Below, piece after piece: positions 1 through 9,348 of a DNA stretch of 64,000 bases. Under the pieces are notes generated by a model. That model was given only the letters and a program-made list of their open reading frames with translations, was not told the DNA's origin and ran no database searches. Source of the DNA: Lysinibacillus sp. FSL M8-0337 (lineage in GTDB: Bacteria; Bacillota; Bacilli; Bacillales_A; Planococcaceae); assembly GCF_038593855.1 (NCBI RefSeq), contig NZ_CP151996.1, positions 3,658,001 to 3,722,000 of the forward strand. Direction: 5' to 3'. The position numbers and the translations under genes are program-made. Position 1 is the stretch's first letter. Every line of letters begins with the position of its first letter.

Positions 1-313
1 GCGAAGTTTTCACACTAGCATCGCTCAAAATCTGTGACAGTCGCTAAACACTTATTTTCACTCAATTCACTTTCTTAAATTACGAGAAATGTCTTCCACT
101 GAATGAAAATAAAACTACTTTTTCTGTTTTTAGTGTAGATTATTTTGTCTAAATTAGCAATCTTTTTTCTATAATTATTTTTGCGATATACAACTTTTTT
201 TGTTTTTTACGAGCGAAAACAAGACAATAAGTAGCTTCCACATATCCCAAACAGATAACTTTCAGGTTGAAGAGAAAATGTGTAAAATGGAAAGCAAGGA
301 GAGTGATTTACTA

Positions 314-631
314 ATGAAAACAATAACAACTGCAGAGCAATTTAATGAGCTTATTGCTGGTGAACAAAAAGTACTTGTAAAATTTTATGCTGGCTGGTGC
401 CCAGATTGCACACGTATGAATATGTTCATCGATCCAATTATTGAAGAGTACAACCAATTTGATTGGTATGAGCTTAACCGTGACGAGCTACCTGAAATCG
501 CTGATAAATACGATGTAATGGGTATTCCAAGTTTATTAATTTTCCAAAACGGTGAAAAATTAGCCCACTTACATAGTGCGAACGCTAAAACACCTCAACA
601 AGTTACAGAGTTTTTAGCTGCTCAACAATAA
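314..631 (+). CDS. thioredoxin family protein
   Basis: Small cytoplasmic thioredoxin-fold protein of 105 residues, expected to act in thiol-disulfide exchange. The active site is visible as WCPDC after the second beta strand (KVLVKFYAGWCPDC), and the cis-proline loop is MGIPSLLIF. The reading frame is open from 200, but I place the start at the ATG at 314 because AAGGAG lies 12 bases upstream and the 38 residues before it are unlike any thioredoxin. It is monocistronic and followed by a strong hairpin terminator. The CPDC centre differs from the classical CGPC, as in many Bacillales thioredoxin-like proteins, so the partner is unknown. Confidence 0.85.
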   Translation: MKTITTAEQFNELIAGEQKVLVKFYAGWCPDCTRMNMFIDPIIEEYNQFDWYELNRDELPEIADKYDVMGIPSLLIFQNGEKLAHLHSANAKTPQQVTEFLAAQQ

Positions 632-650
632 TACATCGTAACAAACGTAA

Positions 651-688
651 AAATAGTATGCTGGGTATCCCTTGGCATACTATTTTTT
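651..688 (+). terminator. Rho-independent terminator of the thioredoxin gene
   Basis: An 11-bp perfect stem (651-661 with 675-685) and a 13-base loop run into a T tract 20 bases after the stop codon. Confidence 0.85.
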
Positions 689-764
689 CTTCTATATCAA
701 TCAAAAACAAACACCTTATTAAAAACACGTACATAATAAAGCGTATTTTGGAAGGGAGATAATA

Positions 765-1268
765 ATGAAACAGCATTTGTCATTACAAGGCACATCACAA
801 TACGATACATCCATCGCAGCTCATTATCGTAACTCTGCCTGTGGACCGACAACAGTCCATGTCATCCTAAAGTACTTTGATCCTTTAGCTCCATCGGTAA
901 ATGACCTTTACCAAATCCTAGGTAGCACCAAAGTTGGTTTGTTTAAATGGCGTTTAATTACTAACCTTCGAAAGCTGTTACCAACATGGGATATACGCAA
1001 TTGCACATTAAAAGAGGCGCTGCAAGAAATTGACGCAGGTCGCCCCGTAGCAATGCGCTTTGACCGTTATTTTAGCCTACAATGGTTTGATAAAAAATCA
1101 ACCTTTGCCTACCATTGGGTACCACTTATTGGCTATGAAGTGCAAGCTGATAAGCTATTGTTAATTTTCCACGATAACGGAGGAAACAATCGCGACAGTC
1201 AAATCCGTAGTGCTCTATTTCATCAAAATAAAAACGTGTTACGCTTCGTTAAAATAGCGCCTAACTAA
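765..1268 (+). CDS. C39-like cysteine peptidase family protein
   Basis: A 167-residue protein resembling the C39-like peptidase family (papain-fold). Likely catalytic Cys26 lies in NSACGPTT at the start of a helix, and likely catalytic His117 in YHWVPLIGYE; HDNGG (136-140) could supply the third residue. There is no signal peptide or fused transporter, so it is probably a free-standing cytoplasmic enzyme of unknown substrate rather than a bacteriocin leader peptidase. The ATG at 765 has GGGAG about 8 bases upstream. Its last 8 bases overlap the 3' end of the convergent exonuclease gene. Confidence 0.65.
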   Translation: MKQHLSLQGTSQYDTSIAAHYRNSACGPTTVHVILKYFDPLAPSVNDLYQILGSTKVGLFKWRLITNLRKLLPTWDIRNCTLKEALQEIDAGRPVAMRFDRYFSLQWFDKKSTFAYHWVPLIGYEVQADKLLLIFHDNGGNNRDSQIRSALFHQNKNVLRFVKIAPN

Positions 1269-2148
1269 GGGCATACAATGAACGTGCTTGCTTCGCAATA
1301 AGTGTAAAGCCACGTTCCTCTATTGCATTAATTGTCTGGTGCTCATAGTTTGGTACTGCTAAATGGGCAAAGTCCGCTTCAATCTGTACATTCGTTTGTA
1401 TCGTTGCAAGTTCGTGTGATAACTTCAACATATCCAGATTGTCTTTAATTTTGGTACGCTGACCAGGCTTTAAGTCCTCTAAGGAAGCGATCACATTATC
1501 AATCGAGCCATACATTTGTATAAGTGTCAGTGCCTGCTTAGGCCCAATTCCTTTAACTCCTGGGTAGCCATCACTCGTATCCCCCATAAACGCTTTTACT
1601 TGCGCAAATTGAATTGGCTCTATACCATATTCTTCTTTAAAGCGTGTATGTGTATAAAGATCATATTCAGTGTAACCTTTTTTTGTAAAAGCAATTTGCG
1701 TTGTCGGCGTGAGCAATTGTAATAAATCCTTATCCCCACTAATAACCGTAATATCAGCTTCATCCTGCCACTTCGTAATCATCGAGCCGATTACATCATC
1801 CGCCTCCATACCGACAACGCCAAAATTTTGCCATCCGATATGTTGAGCTAAATTTTTAGCCATATCAAATTGAGGAAGCATTTCCTCTGGCGGTGCTGGG
1901 CGGTTAGCTTTATAGCCATCATATAATTCATTGCGGAATGTTTGTGCCCCCATATCCCAGCAAATAGCTAAATGTGTTGGTTGCATAATAGATTGCGCCG
2001 TCAACACATGGCGCACAAATCCTTGCGCACCATTCGTTGGTGTGCCGTCCTTTAATCGAATAAAATGCCCCATTGCTGCTGATGCAAAAAAAGAACGAAA
2101 TAACAACGCCATACCATCAACAATGAGTAATTTTGGTTTTGTAGTCAT
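1261..2148 (-). CDS. ypcP: 5'-3' exonuclease (YpcP/ExoR type)
   Basis: Stand-alone flap/5'-3' exonuclease of 295 residues, matching the N-terminal nuclease domain of DNA polymerase I and the YpcP family of Bacillales. The family removes RNA primers and 5' flaps at Okazaki fragments. Metal-binding acidic motifs are visible: LIVDGMALLFRSFFA at the N-terminus, MEADDVIGS, ISGDKDLLQLL and MGDTSDGYPGVKGIGPKQA. The last includes the helix-hairpin-helix-like DNA clamp. There is no polymerase domain. It converges on the C39-like gene with an 8-base overlap. Confidence 0.9.
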   Translation of the reverse strand: MTTKPKLLIVDGMALLFRSFFASAAMGHFIRLKDGTPTNGAQGFVRHVLTAQSIMQPTHLAICWDMGAQTFRNELYDGYKANRPAPPEEMLPQFDMAKNLAQHIGWQNFGVVGMEADDVIGSMITKWQDEADITVISGDKDLLQLLTPTTQIAFTKKGYTEYDLYTHTRFKEEYGIEPIQFAQVKAFMGDTSDGYPGVKGIGPKQALTLIQMYGSIDNVIASLEDLKPGQRTKIKDNLDMLKLSHELATIQTNVQIEADFAHLAVPNYEHQTINAIEERGFTLIAKQARSLYALS

Positions 2149-2193
2149 AATAAAAATCCTCTCTTATCTATTATTCTATTATAACAGTTTAAG

Positions 2194-2215
2194 GTGTCAG
2201 GCACCCAAACAATTT
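2194..2215 (+). repeat. short interspersed repeat, GTGCC family, copy 1
   Basis: GTGTCAGGCACCCAAACAAT at the left edge of a unit found at least five times in the first 33 kb (also 18291, 22252, 22319, 32362). It lies between hutG and ypcP. Confidence 0.5.
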
Positions 2216-2255
2216 AGATGTGCCCGCAGAAAGCGTCCACCCGTAGCAAAACAGA

Positions 2256-3254
2256 CTATGGAGTAGCTCCATAGCCTGCCTTTTCTTTCCTTGATATACG
2301 ATTGCGATGATCCAATTGAATGCCAGTTAGCCATTGCAAAAATGCAGTAACCCCCGTTTTCACCGTTTCTAAGCGAAGTTCATTTTGTTTTGGATCAGGA
2401 TAAATAAAGTCAATATGACGTACACCTTCATTTTCACCAATGAGCTTTAAAATATCAAATAATTCATAGGCCGTTAATCCACCAGGTGTAGCAGCAGGTA
2501 CATCTGGGGCAAACGTAATATCCAATGCATCTAAATCCACGGATACATAAATTCTATCTACCTCATACATAAGCTGACGTAGCATTTCACGGATAGTCAA
2601 CTGGATACCATCACGTCGCATCTGCTTTAACGTAATCATATGAATTCCTTGTTCACGAGCATAATAAATCATTTCTGGTGAATTAAAAAAGCCATGCAAG
2701 CCTACGTTATAAATATGTTTCCCTTCTACAACGCCTGATGCGATTAGTTGATGAATCGGTGAATTCATAGCTAAACCTATATCTTCTTGATTTCTTGCAT
2801 CTAAATGCGTATCAAGTTGAATAATGCCAATTCGCTCATTCGGAAAAGCATTTTTAATCCCTCTTAATGAACAAGCCGTGATTGCATGGTCACCACCAAT
2901 CAGGCAAGTGAAGCTTTTTTGATAAGCGATACTTAAGTTTTCAGCAGCTGCCTCAATAGCAGATTCCGAAAGCATACGATTGGTCGAGTCGATTGCCACG
3001 TCTCCAATATCAACAATTGCTAATGAACGCAAATCTACTTGTTCATCTAAATTATAGGATTGAAAGCTCGACCACGCTTTCCGAAAAGCAGTAGGATACT
3101 GTGCTTTTTTCATTGGATCGCTCGCATAAGATAATAAGGCGCCATAGACAATAATATCTACATCATTTGCATGTGGGTTTTGCTTTTGCTTAATCCACTG
3201 ATGCATGCCTGAGCCGTTTTCTTGTTTCCATTGCCATTCAGGTTGGATAAACAT
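2256..3254 (-). CDS. hutG: formimidoylglutamase
   Basis: Arginase/ureohydrolase-family enzyme of 332 residues that hydrolyses N-formimidoyl-L-glutamate to glutamate and formamide, the last step of histidine breakdown. The Mn2+ ligands are visible: GGDHA (His123), LDTHLDAR (Asp148, His150, Asp152) and VSVDLDALD near residue 240. It begins 1 base after the stop of hutI, so the two are co-transcribed and probably translationally coupled. Only hutI and hutG are here; hutH and hutU must be elsewhere if the pathway is complete. Assignment as HutG rather than agmatinase or arginase rests mainly on linkage to hutI. Confidence 0.88.
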   Translation of the reverse strand: MFIQPEWQWKQENGSGMHQWIKQKQNPHANDVDIIVYGALLSYASDPMKKAQYPTAFRKAWSSFQSYNLDEQVDLRSLAIVDIGDVAIDSTNRMLSESAIEAAAENLSIAYQKSFTCLIGGDHAITACSLRGIKNAFPNERIGIIQLDTHLDARNQEDIGLAMNSPIHQLIASGVVEGKHIYNVGLHGFFNSPEMIYYAREQGIHMITLKQMRRDGIQLTIREMLRQLMYEVDRIYVSVDLDALDITFAPDVPAATPGGLTAYELFDILKLIGENEGVRHIDFIYPDPKQNELRLETVKTGVTAFLQWLTGIQLDHRNRISRKEKAGYGATP

Positions 3255-3255
3255 C

Positions 3256-4527
3256 TTAACCTACCACCTTCACACCTTTTTTCCAAACCTTTTTCACATG
3301 ATTTACACCAAAAATATAATGTAACTTTTGATGATTATGGACATCCCACAGCACTAAATCAGCTTGTTTTCCAATTTCGATAGAGCCTACGTAATCTTCA
3401 ATTTGCAATGCACAAGCCGCATTATAGGTAGCAGCACATAAGCTTTCTGCCGGCGTCATTTTCATTGTGATGCATGCTAAGTTCATAACAAGTGGCAGCG
3501 AAATTGTTGGCGAAGAACCTGGATTACAATCAGTCGAAATCGCTACAGGTACACCTGCGTCAATAATAGCTCGGGCACGTGCTGGTTTTTCACCTAAATA
3601 TAATGCTGTTGCTGGTAATAAGCATGCAATTACGCCCGATTTAGCAAGTTCTTCAATACCTTCATCCGACACTTTTAATAAATGCTCAGCAGAAATAGCA
3701 CCTACTCTTGCCGCAACATGCGCACCTTGATTTTCTTCAATTTCATCGGCATGTATTTTAGGTATAAGCCCACGTGCCTTGCCAGCCAATAAAATACGTT
3801 CTGCTTGCTCGGGTGTAAAGACATCGACTTCACAAAATACATCAATGAATTTTGCAAGCTTTTCTTCCACCACCGCAGGAATCATCTCATTAATAACTAA
3901 GTTAACAAAGTGCTCTGGGTTTTCTCGATATTCTTCTGGTACTGCATGTGCGCCCATAAAGGTCGGCACAATGTCCATCGGATGCTTATTTTGCAATCGT
4001 TGCATAACCCGTAATTGTTTTAACTCGTTTTCTAAGTCTAAGCCATAGCCACTTTTACTTTCTAACGTCGTAACACCATGTTGTAAAAATAAGTCCAAGC
4101 GTCTCGTCGTCTGATTGAAAATATGTTCTTCTGTCAACGAGCGCATTTTTCGGGTTGTTGCATGGATGCCTCCCCCAGCATTCATAATGTCCATATAGCT
4201 CGCGCCTTCTAAACGCATCTCAAATTCATGTTCACGACTTCCACCAAAAACAACATGGGTATGGGGATCAATCAAACCGGGCGTGACAATTTTCCCTGTA
4301 GCATCCACAATCTCCGCTTCCTCTGCACGGGGTAAATATTTTAGTATCATTTCTCGTGTTGTACCAAGATCTTGAATCACACCATCTTCAAGCCAAACAC
4401 TTCCGCCTTCAATAATAGCAAGCTCTCGCATTTCTTCTCGTACTCGCGGTCCTTTCTTGTCACTCGCAAGTGTTACTAATTGAGAAATATTTTGAATCCA
4501 AATTGGCTTTTGTTGCTTGTCCTTCAT
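3256..4527 (-). CDS. hutI: imidazolonepropionase
   Basis: Amidohydrolase-superfamily enzyme of 423 residues that opens the ring of imidazolone-5-propionate to give N-formimidoyl-glutamate, the third step of histidine degradation. The metal-binding start of the barrel reads TPGLIDPHTHVVFGGSRE; later barrel motifs include MGAHAVPEEY, KIHADEIEENQGA and ISTDCNPGSS. The ATG at 4527 has GGGGAG upstream. It is the first gene of a two-gene unit with hutG. No HutP-type antiterminator gene or clear regulatory stem-loop was seen upstream. Confidence 0.92.
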   Translation of the reverse strand: MKDKQQKPIWIQNISQLVTLASDKKGPRVREEMRELAIIEGGSVWLEDGVIQDLGTTREMILKYLPRAEEAEIVDATGKIVTPGLIDPHTHVVFGGSREHEFEMRLEGASYMDIMNAGGGIHATTRKMRSLTEEHIFNQTTRRLDLFLQHGVTTLESKSGYGLDLENELKQLRVMQRLQNKHPMDIVPTFMGAHAVPEEYRENPEHFVNLVINEMIPAVVEEKLAKFIDVFCEVDVFTPEQAERILLAGKARGLIPKIHADEIEENQGAHVAARVGAISAEHLLKVSDEGIEELAKSGVIACLLPATALYLGEKPARARAIIDAGVPVAISTDCNPGSSPTISLPLVMNLACITMKMTPAESLCAATYNAACALQIEDYVGSIEIGKQADLVLWDVHNHQKLHYIFGVNHVKKVWKKGVKVVG

Positions 4528-4781
4528 CCCTAACTCCCCTTTGTCTATGTATAACCCTGTCCGTTAAATGCACTTTTCATTACTATGATTCCTTCACTAA
4601 AATCGTGAACACGCATAGTCATTCTAAAGCAGTCCTATAGTAAGGTACTTACATCTTCGTCACGCCCCGCGCAATTCCCTCTTATTGTCTTAAAATTTCT
4701 ATAAAACCTAACATCCAGCGAGTTAGTTTCAGCACGCTTAATGACCACGTAGAGTAGAGGCTAAATTTTGAACCAAGCCAA
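4528..4781. other. intergenic region, no gene
   Basis: Spacer holding the upstream region of hutI (minus strand). I see no open frame with a start signal and no recognisable riboswitch. Confidence 0.5.
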
Positions 4782-4821
4782 ATAAAAAAGCAATAACACT
4801 CTATTCAGAAATGTTATTGCT
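4782..4821 (-). terminator. terminator of the polysaccharide cluster
   Basis: Ten-bp stem (4790-4799 with 4812-4821) followed on the minus strand by a run of T. The 3' arm overlaps the last codons of the deacetylase gene. Confidence 0.8.
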
Positions 4822-5812
4822 TACATAGCATTGCTACCTCATACATGGAATAGCTTTGGAAATCATAGTCTCTTTGCAATTCTTGATAATATTGCAAAAG
4901 CTCCTCAAGCATCGCTAAATTTTTATCAATATGTCTTCCAAAATTATGCGGATGCCACCACAAATGATAAAAAGCCCCTTCCTTCGCAGCAGCAAGCATC
5001 CCTTCTTTGATTCGTTGTATCTTGCGATGCTCAAATGCACGTAAAATACTACTATAAGGCCTTAAAAATGCACTTGCTCGAACATTAATAAAGGCATCCT
5101 CTGTCATTTCTTCTAATCGGACCATATGATTGCCCGTTATATTAACATAGCTATCCAGCCATTTCATCGCACCTAATGATAGTCGATTTTTTGTTGTGAA
5201 CTTTTTCGGATTGTATAAATCATGACGTTCATTTCCTCTATAGCAAACATATCCTGCTTGCTGACACGCCGCAAAATAGTTGTCGTTTACTTGATTACGT
5301 GGAAAAACAATCGACTTCATCGGTGCAATATATCCTTCACAAATCATGGCCATCGCTTGTAAATCCGATTCAAAATCCGATTCTATTTGTCCACTCTCTA
5401 AACAATAATAATGCGAAAACGTATGACTACCAATTTCCTGATAAGGTGTTTGAATAATTTGTTCTATTAACGATTTGCCAAAGTGTAAAAGATCTTCTTG
5501 CTCATTTTCACCTACTTTTGCAAGCTGTGAATGTGCGGCATATTTCATTTGCTCGTACTTCACTGGAATGCCTCGCAAGTAGTGCGCCATTTCTCCTTTC
5601 GATTCAGCAAATAATAAGCCTACAGTAGCCCATGTTGCATGAATTTCATATTCCTTAAACAGCATTAGAATTTTAGGTAGGGCCTGACGTACTCCATATA
5701 AGTTTTTATTATATTGCCCATGCCTAAATACATCATGGACACCCCAATTTAGCTCAAAGTCCAATGAAATAACAAAACCACCATGATTGACTTTGCTTGC
5801 TATTTTCTCCAC
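4814..5812 (-). CDS. polysaccharide deacetylase family protein (NodB-like)
   Basis: Carbohydrate esterase 4-like protein of 332 residues, expected to remove acetyl groups from N-acetylated sugars. NodB motifs are visible: ISLDFELNWG (Asp18, Glu20), GSHTFSHYY (metal ligands His130 and His134) and a late WWHPHN. There is no signal peptide or membrane segment, so it probably acts on a lipid-linked or nucleotide-linked precursor inside the cell. It is the last gene of a minus-strand run with a sugar-phosphate transferase, a glycosyltransferase and two acyltransferase-fold proteins. It overlaps the preceding gene by 13 bases. The substrate cannot be told from sequence. Confidence 0.82.
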   Translation of the reverse strand: MEKIASKVNHGGFVISLDFELNWGVHDVFRHGQYNKNLYGVRQALPKILMLFKEYEIHATWATVGLLFAESKGEMAHYLRGIPVKYEQMKYAAHSQLAKVGENEQEDLLHFGKSLIEQIIQTPYQEIGSHTFSHYYCLESGQIESDFESDLQAMAMICEGYIAPMKSIVFPRNQVNDNYFAACQQAGYVCYRGNERHDLYNPKKFTTKNRLSLGAMKWLDSYVNITGNHMVRLEEMTEDAFINVRASAFLRPYSSILRAFEHRKIQRIKEGMLAAAKEGAFYHLWWHPHNFGRHIDKNLAMLEELLQYYQELQRDYDFQSYSMYEVAMLCKQ

Positions 5813-6555
5813 TTTTGCACGCCCAATAACAACGCACTTATTCTCGAATGTGCGATGTAACCAGAATATACGTTTACAACTTGTCCACCAAAACTCAATT
5901 TAAATTGACGAACCGTTTCGATATCTGTTAGCTCACCCATATCATATAAAACGAACCCTTGCTGTTTTAAATACATGAAATTGTGCCATAACAAGAAACG
6001 ATTCGCATAGCGCATAGGACGTTTTAAATGTGTAGGTAATGTGCAAGCATGACAGGTTGCTACATAATAGGACATCGCTTTTTGTGCATGGACAATATCC
6101 AGTCGATAGCATAAGGTTTGTCCACAAATACTTCGCACCTCTGACAATAACAAAGCATGTTGTTGATTTAACAGCATGATTGCTTCCATTTGAGGCTTAT
6201 TTATTTGGTCGATTTTTTTCCTTTTGGCAAACTCATTATAAAACTGTTGAAATGCTCGTAAATTTTCCTCCGAAGGCTCTTTATATAAGAAAACTTGATA
6301 GGACTCTTCTTGTGCACGACGCAATAGTTTCCGAGTGTTTTTCGACAGTGCGCTCAACATCGTGTACTCATGATCTGTTAATCGAATATGAACCGCTTCA
6401 CGCTTAATCAACTTACGACTTGGAACAAGTGAATGTGTGTGACAAACTAACTTCATCGGCTTTCTAGTATTTGCTAGCTTTTCTGCAAAGTAAATATGCT
6501 GCATCGCGATATTCCATCGCTTACTTCTAATGGATAGAATGAACATCGCCCCCAC
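5800..6555 (-). CDS. FemAB/GNAT-fold acyltransferase-like protein
   Basis: A 251-residue protein whose C-terminal half ends in the pattern YDMGELTDIETVRQFKLSFGG, typical of FemAB-like and related GNAT-fold transferases in cell-wall and polysaccharide modification. The N-terminal third is weakly conserved. It overlaps both neighbours (29 bases upstream, 13 downstream), which indicates translational coupling within the surface-polysaccharide cluster. The start is uncertain: GTG at 6555, ATG at 6546 or ATG at 6504 are all in frame and none has an ideal ribosome binding site. The donor and acceptor are unknown. Confidence 0.6.
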   Translation of the reverse strand: MGAMFILSIRSKRWNIAMQHIYFAEKLANTRKPMKLVCHTHSLVPSRKLIKREAVHIRLTDHEYTMLSALSKNTRKLLRRAQEESYQVFLYKEPSEENLRAFQQFYNEFAKRKKIDQINKPQMEAIMLLNQQHALLLSEVRSICGQTLCYRLDIVHAQKAMSYYVATCHACTLPTHLKRPMRYANRFLLWHNFMYLKQQGFVLYDMGELTDIETVRQFKLSFGGQVVNVYSGYIAHSRISALLLGVQKWRK

Positions 6556-8200
6556 TCTCTGTGTAATTTTCTACATGATTGCGCTCATAACGAGCACATT
6601 TAAAATGCTTCATTCGAGAAATACGTTTATAGCCTATTTGTTGTAGACGTTTTCGCTTACGCCATTGCCAAAAACTTGCCGTTATCCACAGTGTTTTATC
6701 TGGTTTTACTTTTTGAATATATGCTGTGATAATGTCGATATTTTTATAGAGATCATAAGTTAAAAAATAGGTTTGCTTTGGCAACGGTTCAACAATTTGC
6801 AATGCATCCACACGTAAATTTTCCGTATGTAAAGCAAAAGCAGGCTTACTCGTTTGGGCAAAGGAATCTTTATAGATGGTATATCCCTTAGATAATAAGG
6901 AAATAAGCGCTTCCTGATCGATTTGTATCGCCTCTTGAATCGTCATTTCTTCAAACAACTCTCCTACTGGTTGCTGTGGTATTACCCGATCGTTTGGGGA
7001 TAACTCGTACAATTCCACGCGCTTTAAACGAACAAACTTTTCAACGAATTGTTGTCCATATTCTAGCCAATCTTTCCCTTTCCCATACTTTACTAAATAG
7101 CGTAAATGACCAAGCGTATGACGTGTCCATTTGACAACGCGTTGATTACTGCGCAACATTTCCTTTATGCGTTCCTTCCATACTAATCGTCTAAATAATA
7201 ACTTGGCACGCTTCGTGTTACTACTCACCGCTAGCCGCCTTGTAAAATCAATGCCAGAACGCCACGCTAATTTAGAGGGCTCATAACCAGCACTCATATC
7301 GTACAAAAGATAGTTTTCTGTAAAAATACGTTTTATTGTGGATTGATTCAGTAAGTGGTCTACTCCAAAACTTGTAAAGTTTGGCTCATAACCGCTTGCA
7401 TACGTTACATAACGTCCCCGACAACAAATACCGTAATTAAAAGCGAGCCATTGATTGTCAAAAGCAAGAGCATCTACCTCTACTTGCATTGCTTCTCCTT
7501 TCAGGAGCATAAGCCTTTCAAAGAAATCTTTTTTCTTTCCTACCGTAAACCCACTAGTATCTATTTTTTTTACCCAACATCTATCGTATAACTGAAACAA
7601 TCCTCTTAGGTCTTCTTGTACGGGGGATTTCTTGCGCAAATAGCCAAGTGTTCGCAGCTTATTTTTCCGAAGTTTGACATCATGCATTTTTTCTCTTTCC
7701 TTAAAATAGCTATCGAAATCAACTTCGCTAAAGGCGAGATACGGTGTGACATCTCGAAAAATACGAAGTTGTAATTGCTTTTCAACAAAATACTGTTCGA
7801 TTACTTTGGATGATTCTTTACTTTCTAGTAATCCATGAAAAGAAAATAATACGTGGCGGTGCTTTTTCATAAGTTCATCAAATACGAACGTAATGGCAGA
7901 AAGTTGCCACTCTTTCCTTGCGACGATTCCTGTATAATGAGCTATTTTTTCACCTGTAAAAGCATATATGCGCACTCCCCAAAGCATTTTTACCGTAAAT
8001 GGCAAAAACGCTATAATATCCTCATCCTTTTGAACAGCATATAGCTCCACTCGTTCTTTTCTTCCTATCGTAATCCACCAGTTATAAAACCATGCATATT
8101 CAATAAATGGATTATCATTTTGTTCATGCGCTAAAATGTCATCCCATATCTCCTTATAAAGCACAAGTTCATCGTCCGTTCGAATGCGAAGTAATTGCAA
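6527..8200 (-). CDS. large GNAT-domain (CelD/FemAB-like) protein, paralogue 1
   Basis: About 557 residues. The first 330 or so form a CelD/FemAB-like acyltransferase region, with NDNPFIEYAWFYNWW near the start and YDMSAGYEPSKLAWRSG near the end. A linker and a conserved C-terminal module with WQWRKRKRLQQIGYKRI follow. It is a clear paralogue of the gene at 12047-13738 along its whole length. The frame is open to 8311, inside the upstream gene. I favour TTG at 8200, 1 base after the upstream stop and 9 bases from AGAAGG; GTG at 8209 is the alternative. It probably acylates a surface polysaccharide precursor. Confidence 0.6.
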   Translation of the reverse strand: MQLLRIRTDDELVLYKEIWDDILAHEQNDNPFIEYAWFYNWWITIGRKERVELYAVQKDEDIIAFLPFTVKMLWGVRIYAFTGEKIAHYTGIVARKEWQLSAITFVFDELMKKHRHVLFSFHGLLESKESSKVIEQYFVEKQLQLRIFRDVTPYLAFSEVDFDSYFKEREKMHDVKLRKNKLRTLGYLRKKSPVQEDLRGLFQLYDRCWVKKIDTSGFTVGKKKDFFERLMLLKGEAMQVEVDALAFDNQWLAFNYGICCRGRYVTYASGYEPNFTSFGVDHLLNQSTIKRIFTENYLLYDMSAGYEPSKLAWRSGIDFTRRLAVSSNTKRAKLLFRRLVWKERIKEMLRSNQRVVKWTRHTLGHLRYLVKYGKGKDWLEYGQQFVEKFVRLKRVELYELSPNDRVIPQQPVGELFEEMTIQEAIQIDQEALISLLSKGYTIYKDSFAQTSKPAFALHTENLRVDALQIVEPLPKQTYFLTYDLYKNIDIITAYIQKVKPDKTLWITASFWQWRKRKRLQQIGYKRISRMKHFKCARYERNHVENYTESGGDVHSIH

Positions 8201-8201
8201 T

Positions 8202-9329
8202 TTAATCACCCTTCTTAGCAAACTTTGAAATAGCTTGTTCATAAATATCGAGCGTCTTTTGATACATAGGCAAAAACGTAAAGTTTCGTAAAAAACGGCG
8301 TTCGCTTGCATCGCCCATTTTTACGCAAAGTGTTTTATCTGTTAAAAGCTGTTTTAGTTTTTTTATTAATAGACTCTGATTTTCATCGTCACGAGGAATT
8401 AAAAATCCATTTTCACCATCAGTCACTAACTCATTCACTCCACCAACATCCGTCGCAATAATGGGAAGCCCAGCTCTCATCGCTTCAATAATTGAAATAG
8501 GCAGGCCCTCCCAGTCGGATAACAAAACAAAAATTTGACTTTCAGCAAGTAATGTTGTGACATCCAATTGATTGCCTAAAAAGGTCACTCTCTCTGATAA
8601 CCCTTTGTCTTTCACATAATTTTCTAATGGCAGACGTAAAGAACCATCCCCAATAAATTGAAGATGCCAAGGGATGTCACGTAACGCCAACAAAGCTTCT
8701 AGTAATTGATCCTGTCTTTTCGGTATCTCAAAGCGAGCAACCATAACAAGTTGAGGCTGCTCACTCCATACTCTATTTGGTGCCATTACGCTTTCTAAAT
8801 GTTCTATACCATTGTGAATGGTCTGCATTTTATGAGCGGGTGCGATTCCCTTCGTTAGCGCTAACTTGCGATCATAATCAGAAACGGTAATAATTTTTGT
8901 TGTGAGTGGTTGGACAGTTTTTTCAAGCTGACGATACATTAATTGTTTTTTGGGCGGCACTCCCTCTGTAAAGCTCCAGCTATGCGCAGTAAAAATTGTT
9001 GGAATACGTAAAAGACGACCTGCAACACGTCCAATTGCACCCGCTTTAGAAGAATGTGCCGCAATTATGTCAGGCTGCATTTTTTTAAATGCTGCTCGTA
9101 ATTGCCAAAGCGCTTGCATATCTTTTGTCAGATGAATTGCTCGCTGCATGGCTGGGATACTGATAACTTCAATTTGCGCCTCTTGTAAGCGCCATAATGA
9201 TGCATCATAACTCCCTGTCACAATCGTCACTTCATGGGCATCTTGCTTTAATTTTATAGCAAGCGCCTCGACATGCTTTTGAGCGCCACCTACCTTATCC
9301 ATACGTGTGATTAGTTGAACAATCTTCAG
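8202..9329 (-). CDS. glycosyltransferase family 4 protein
   Basis: GT-B fold glycosyltransferase of about 375 residues that should transfer a sugar from a nucleotide donor to a lipid-linked acceptor at the inner membrane face. Visible features are the N-terminal KIVQLITRMDKVGGAQKHV with its acceptor-binding glycines, the donor-site block LLSDWEGLPISIIEAMRAG (EX7E motif) and FTAHSWSF. The frame is open to a GTG at 9359, but that overlaps the upstream gene and puts a GGAGGTGGAGG inside the coding sequence. The family-typical N-terminus begins at a CTG at 9329, 9 bases from AGGAGG. A CTG start is inferred, not certain. Confidence 0.85.
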   Translation of the reverse strand: MKIVQLITRMDKVGGAQKHVEALAIKLKQDAHEVTIVTGSYDASLWRLQEAQIEVISIPAMQRAIHLTKDMQALWQLRAAFKKMQPDIIAAHSSKAGAIGRVAGRLLRIPTIFTAHSWSFTEGVPPKKQLMYRQLEKTVQPLTTKIITVSDYDRKLALTKGIAPAHKMQTIHNGIEHLESVMAPNRVWSEQPQLVMVARFEIPKRQDQLLEALLALRDIPWHLQFIGDGSLRLPLENYVKDKGLSERVTFLGNQLDVTTLLAESQIFVLLSDWEGLPISIIEAMRAGLPIIATDVGGVNELVTDGENGFLIPRDDENQSLLIKKLKQLLTDKTLCVKMGDASERRFLRNFTFLPMYQKTLDIYEQAISKFAKKGD

Positions 9330-9348
9330 TATCCTCCACCTCCTGCTT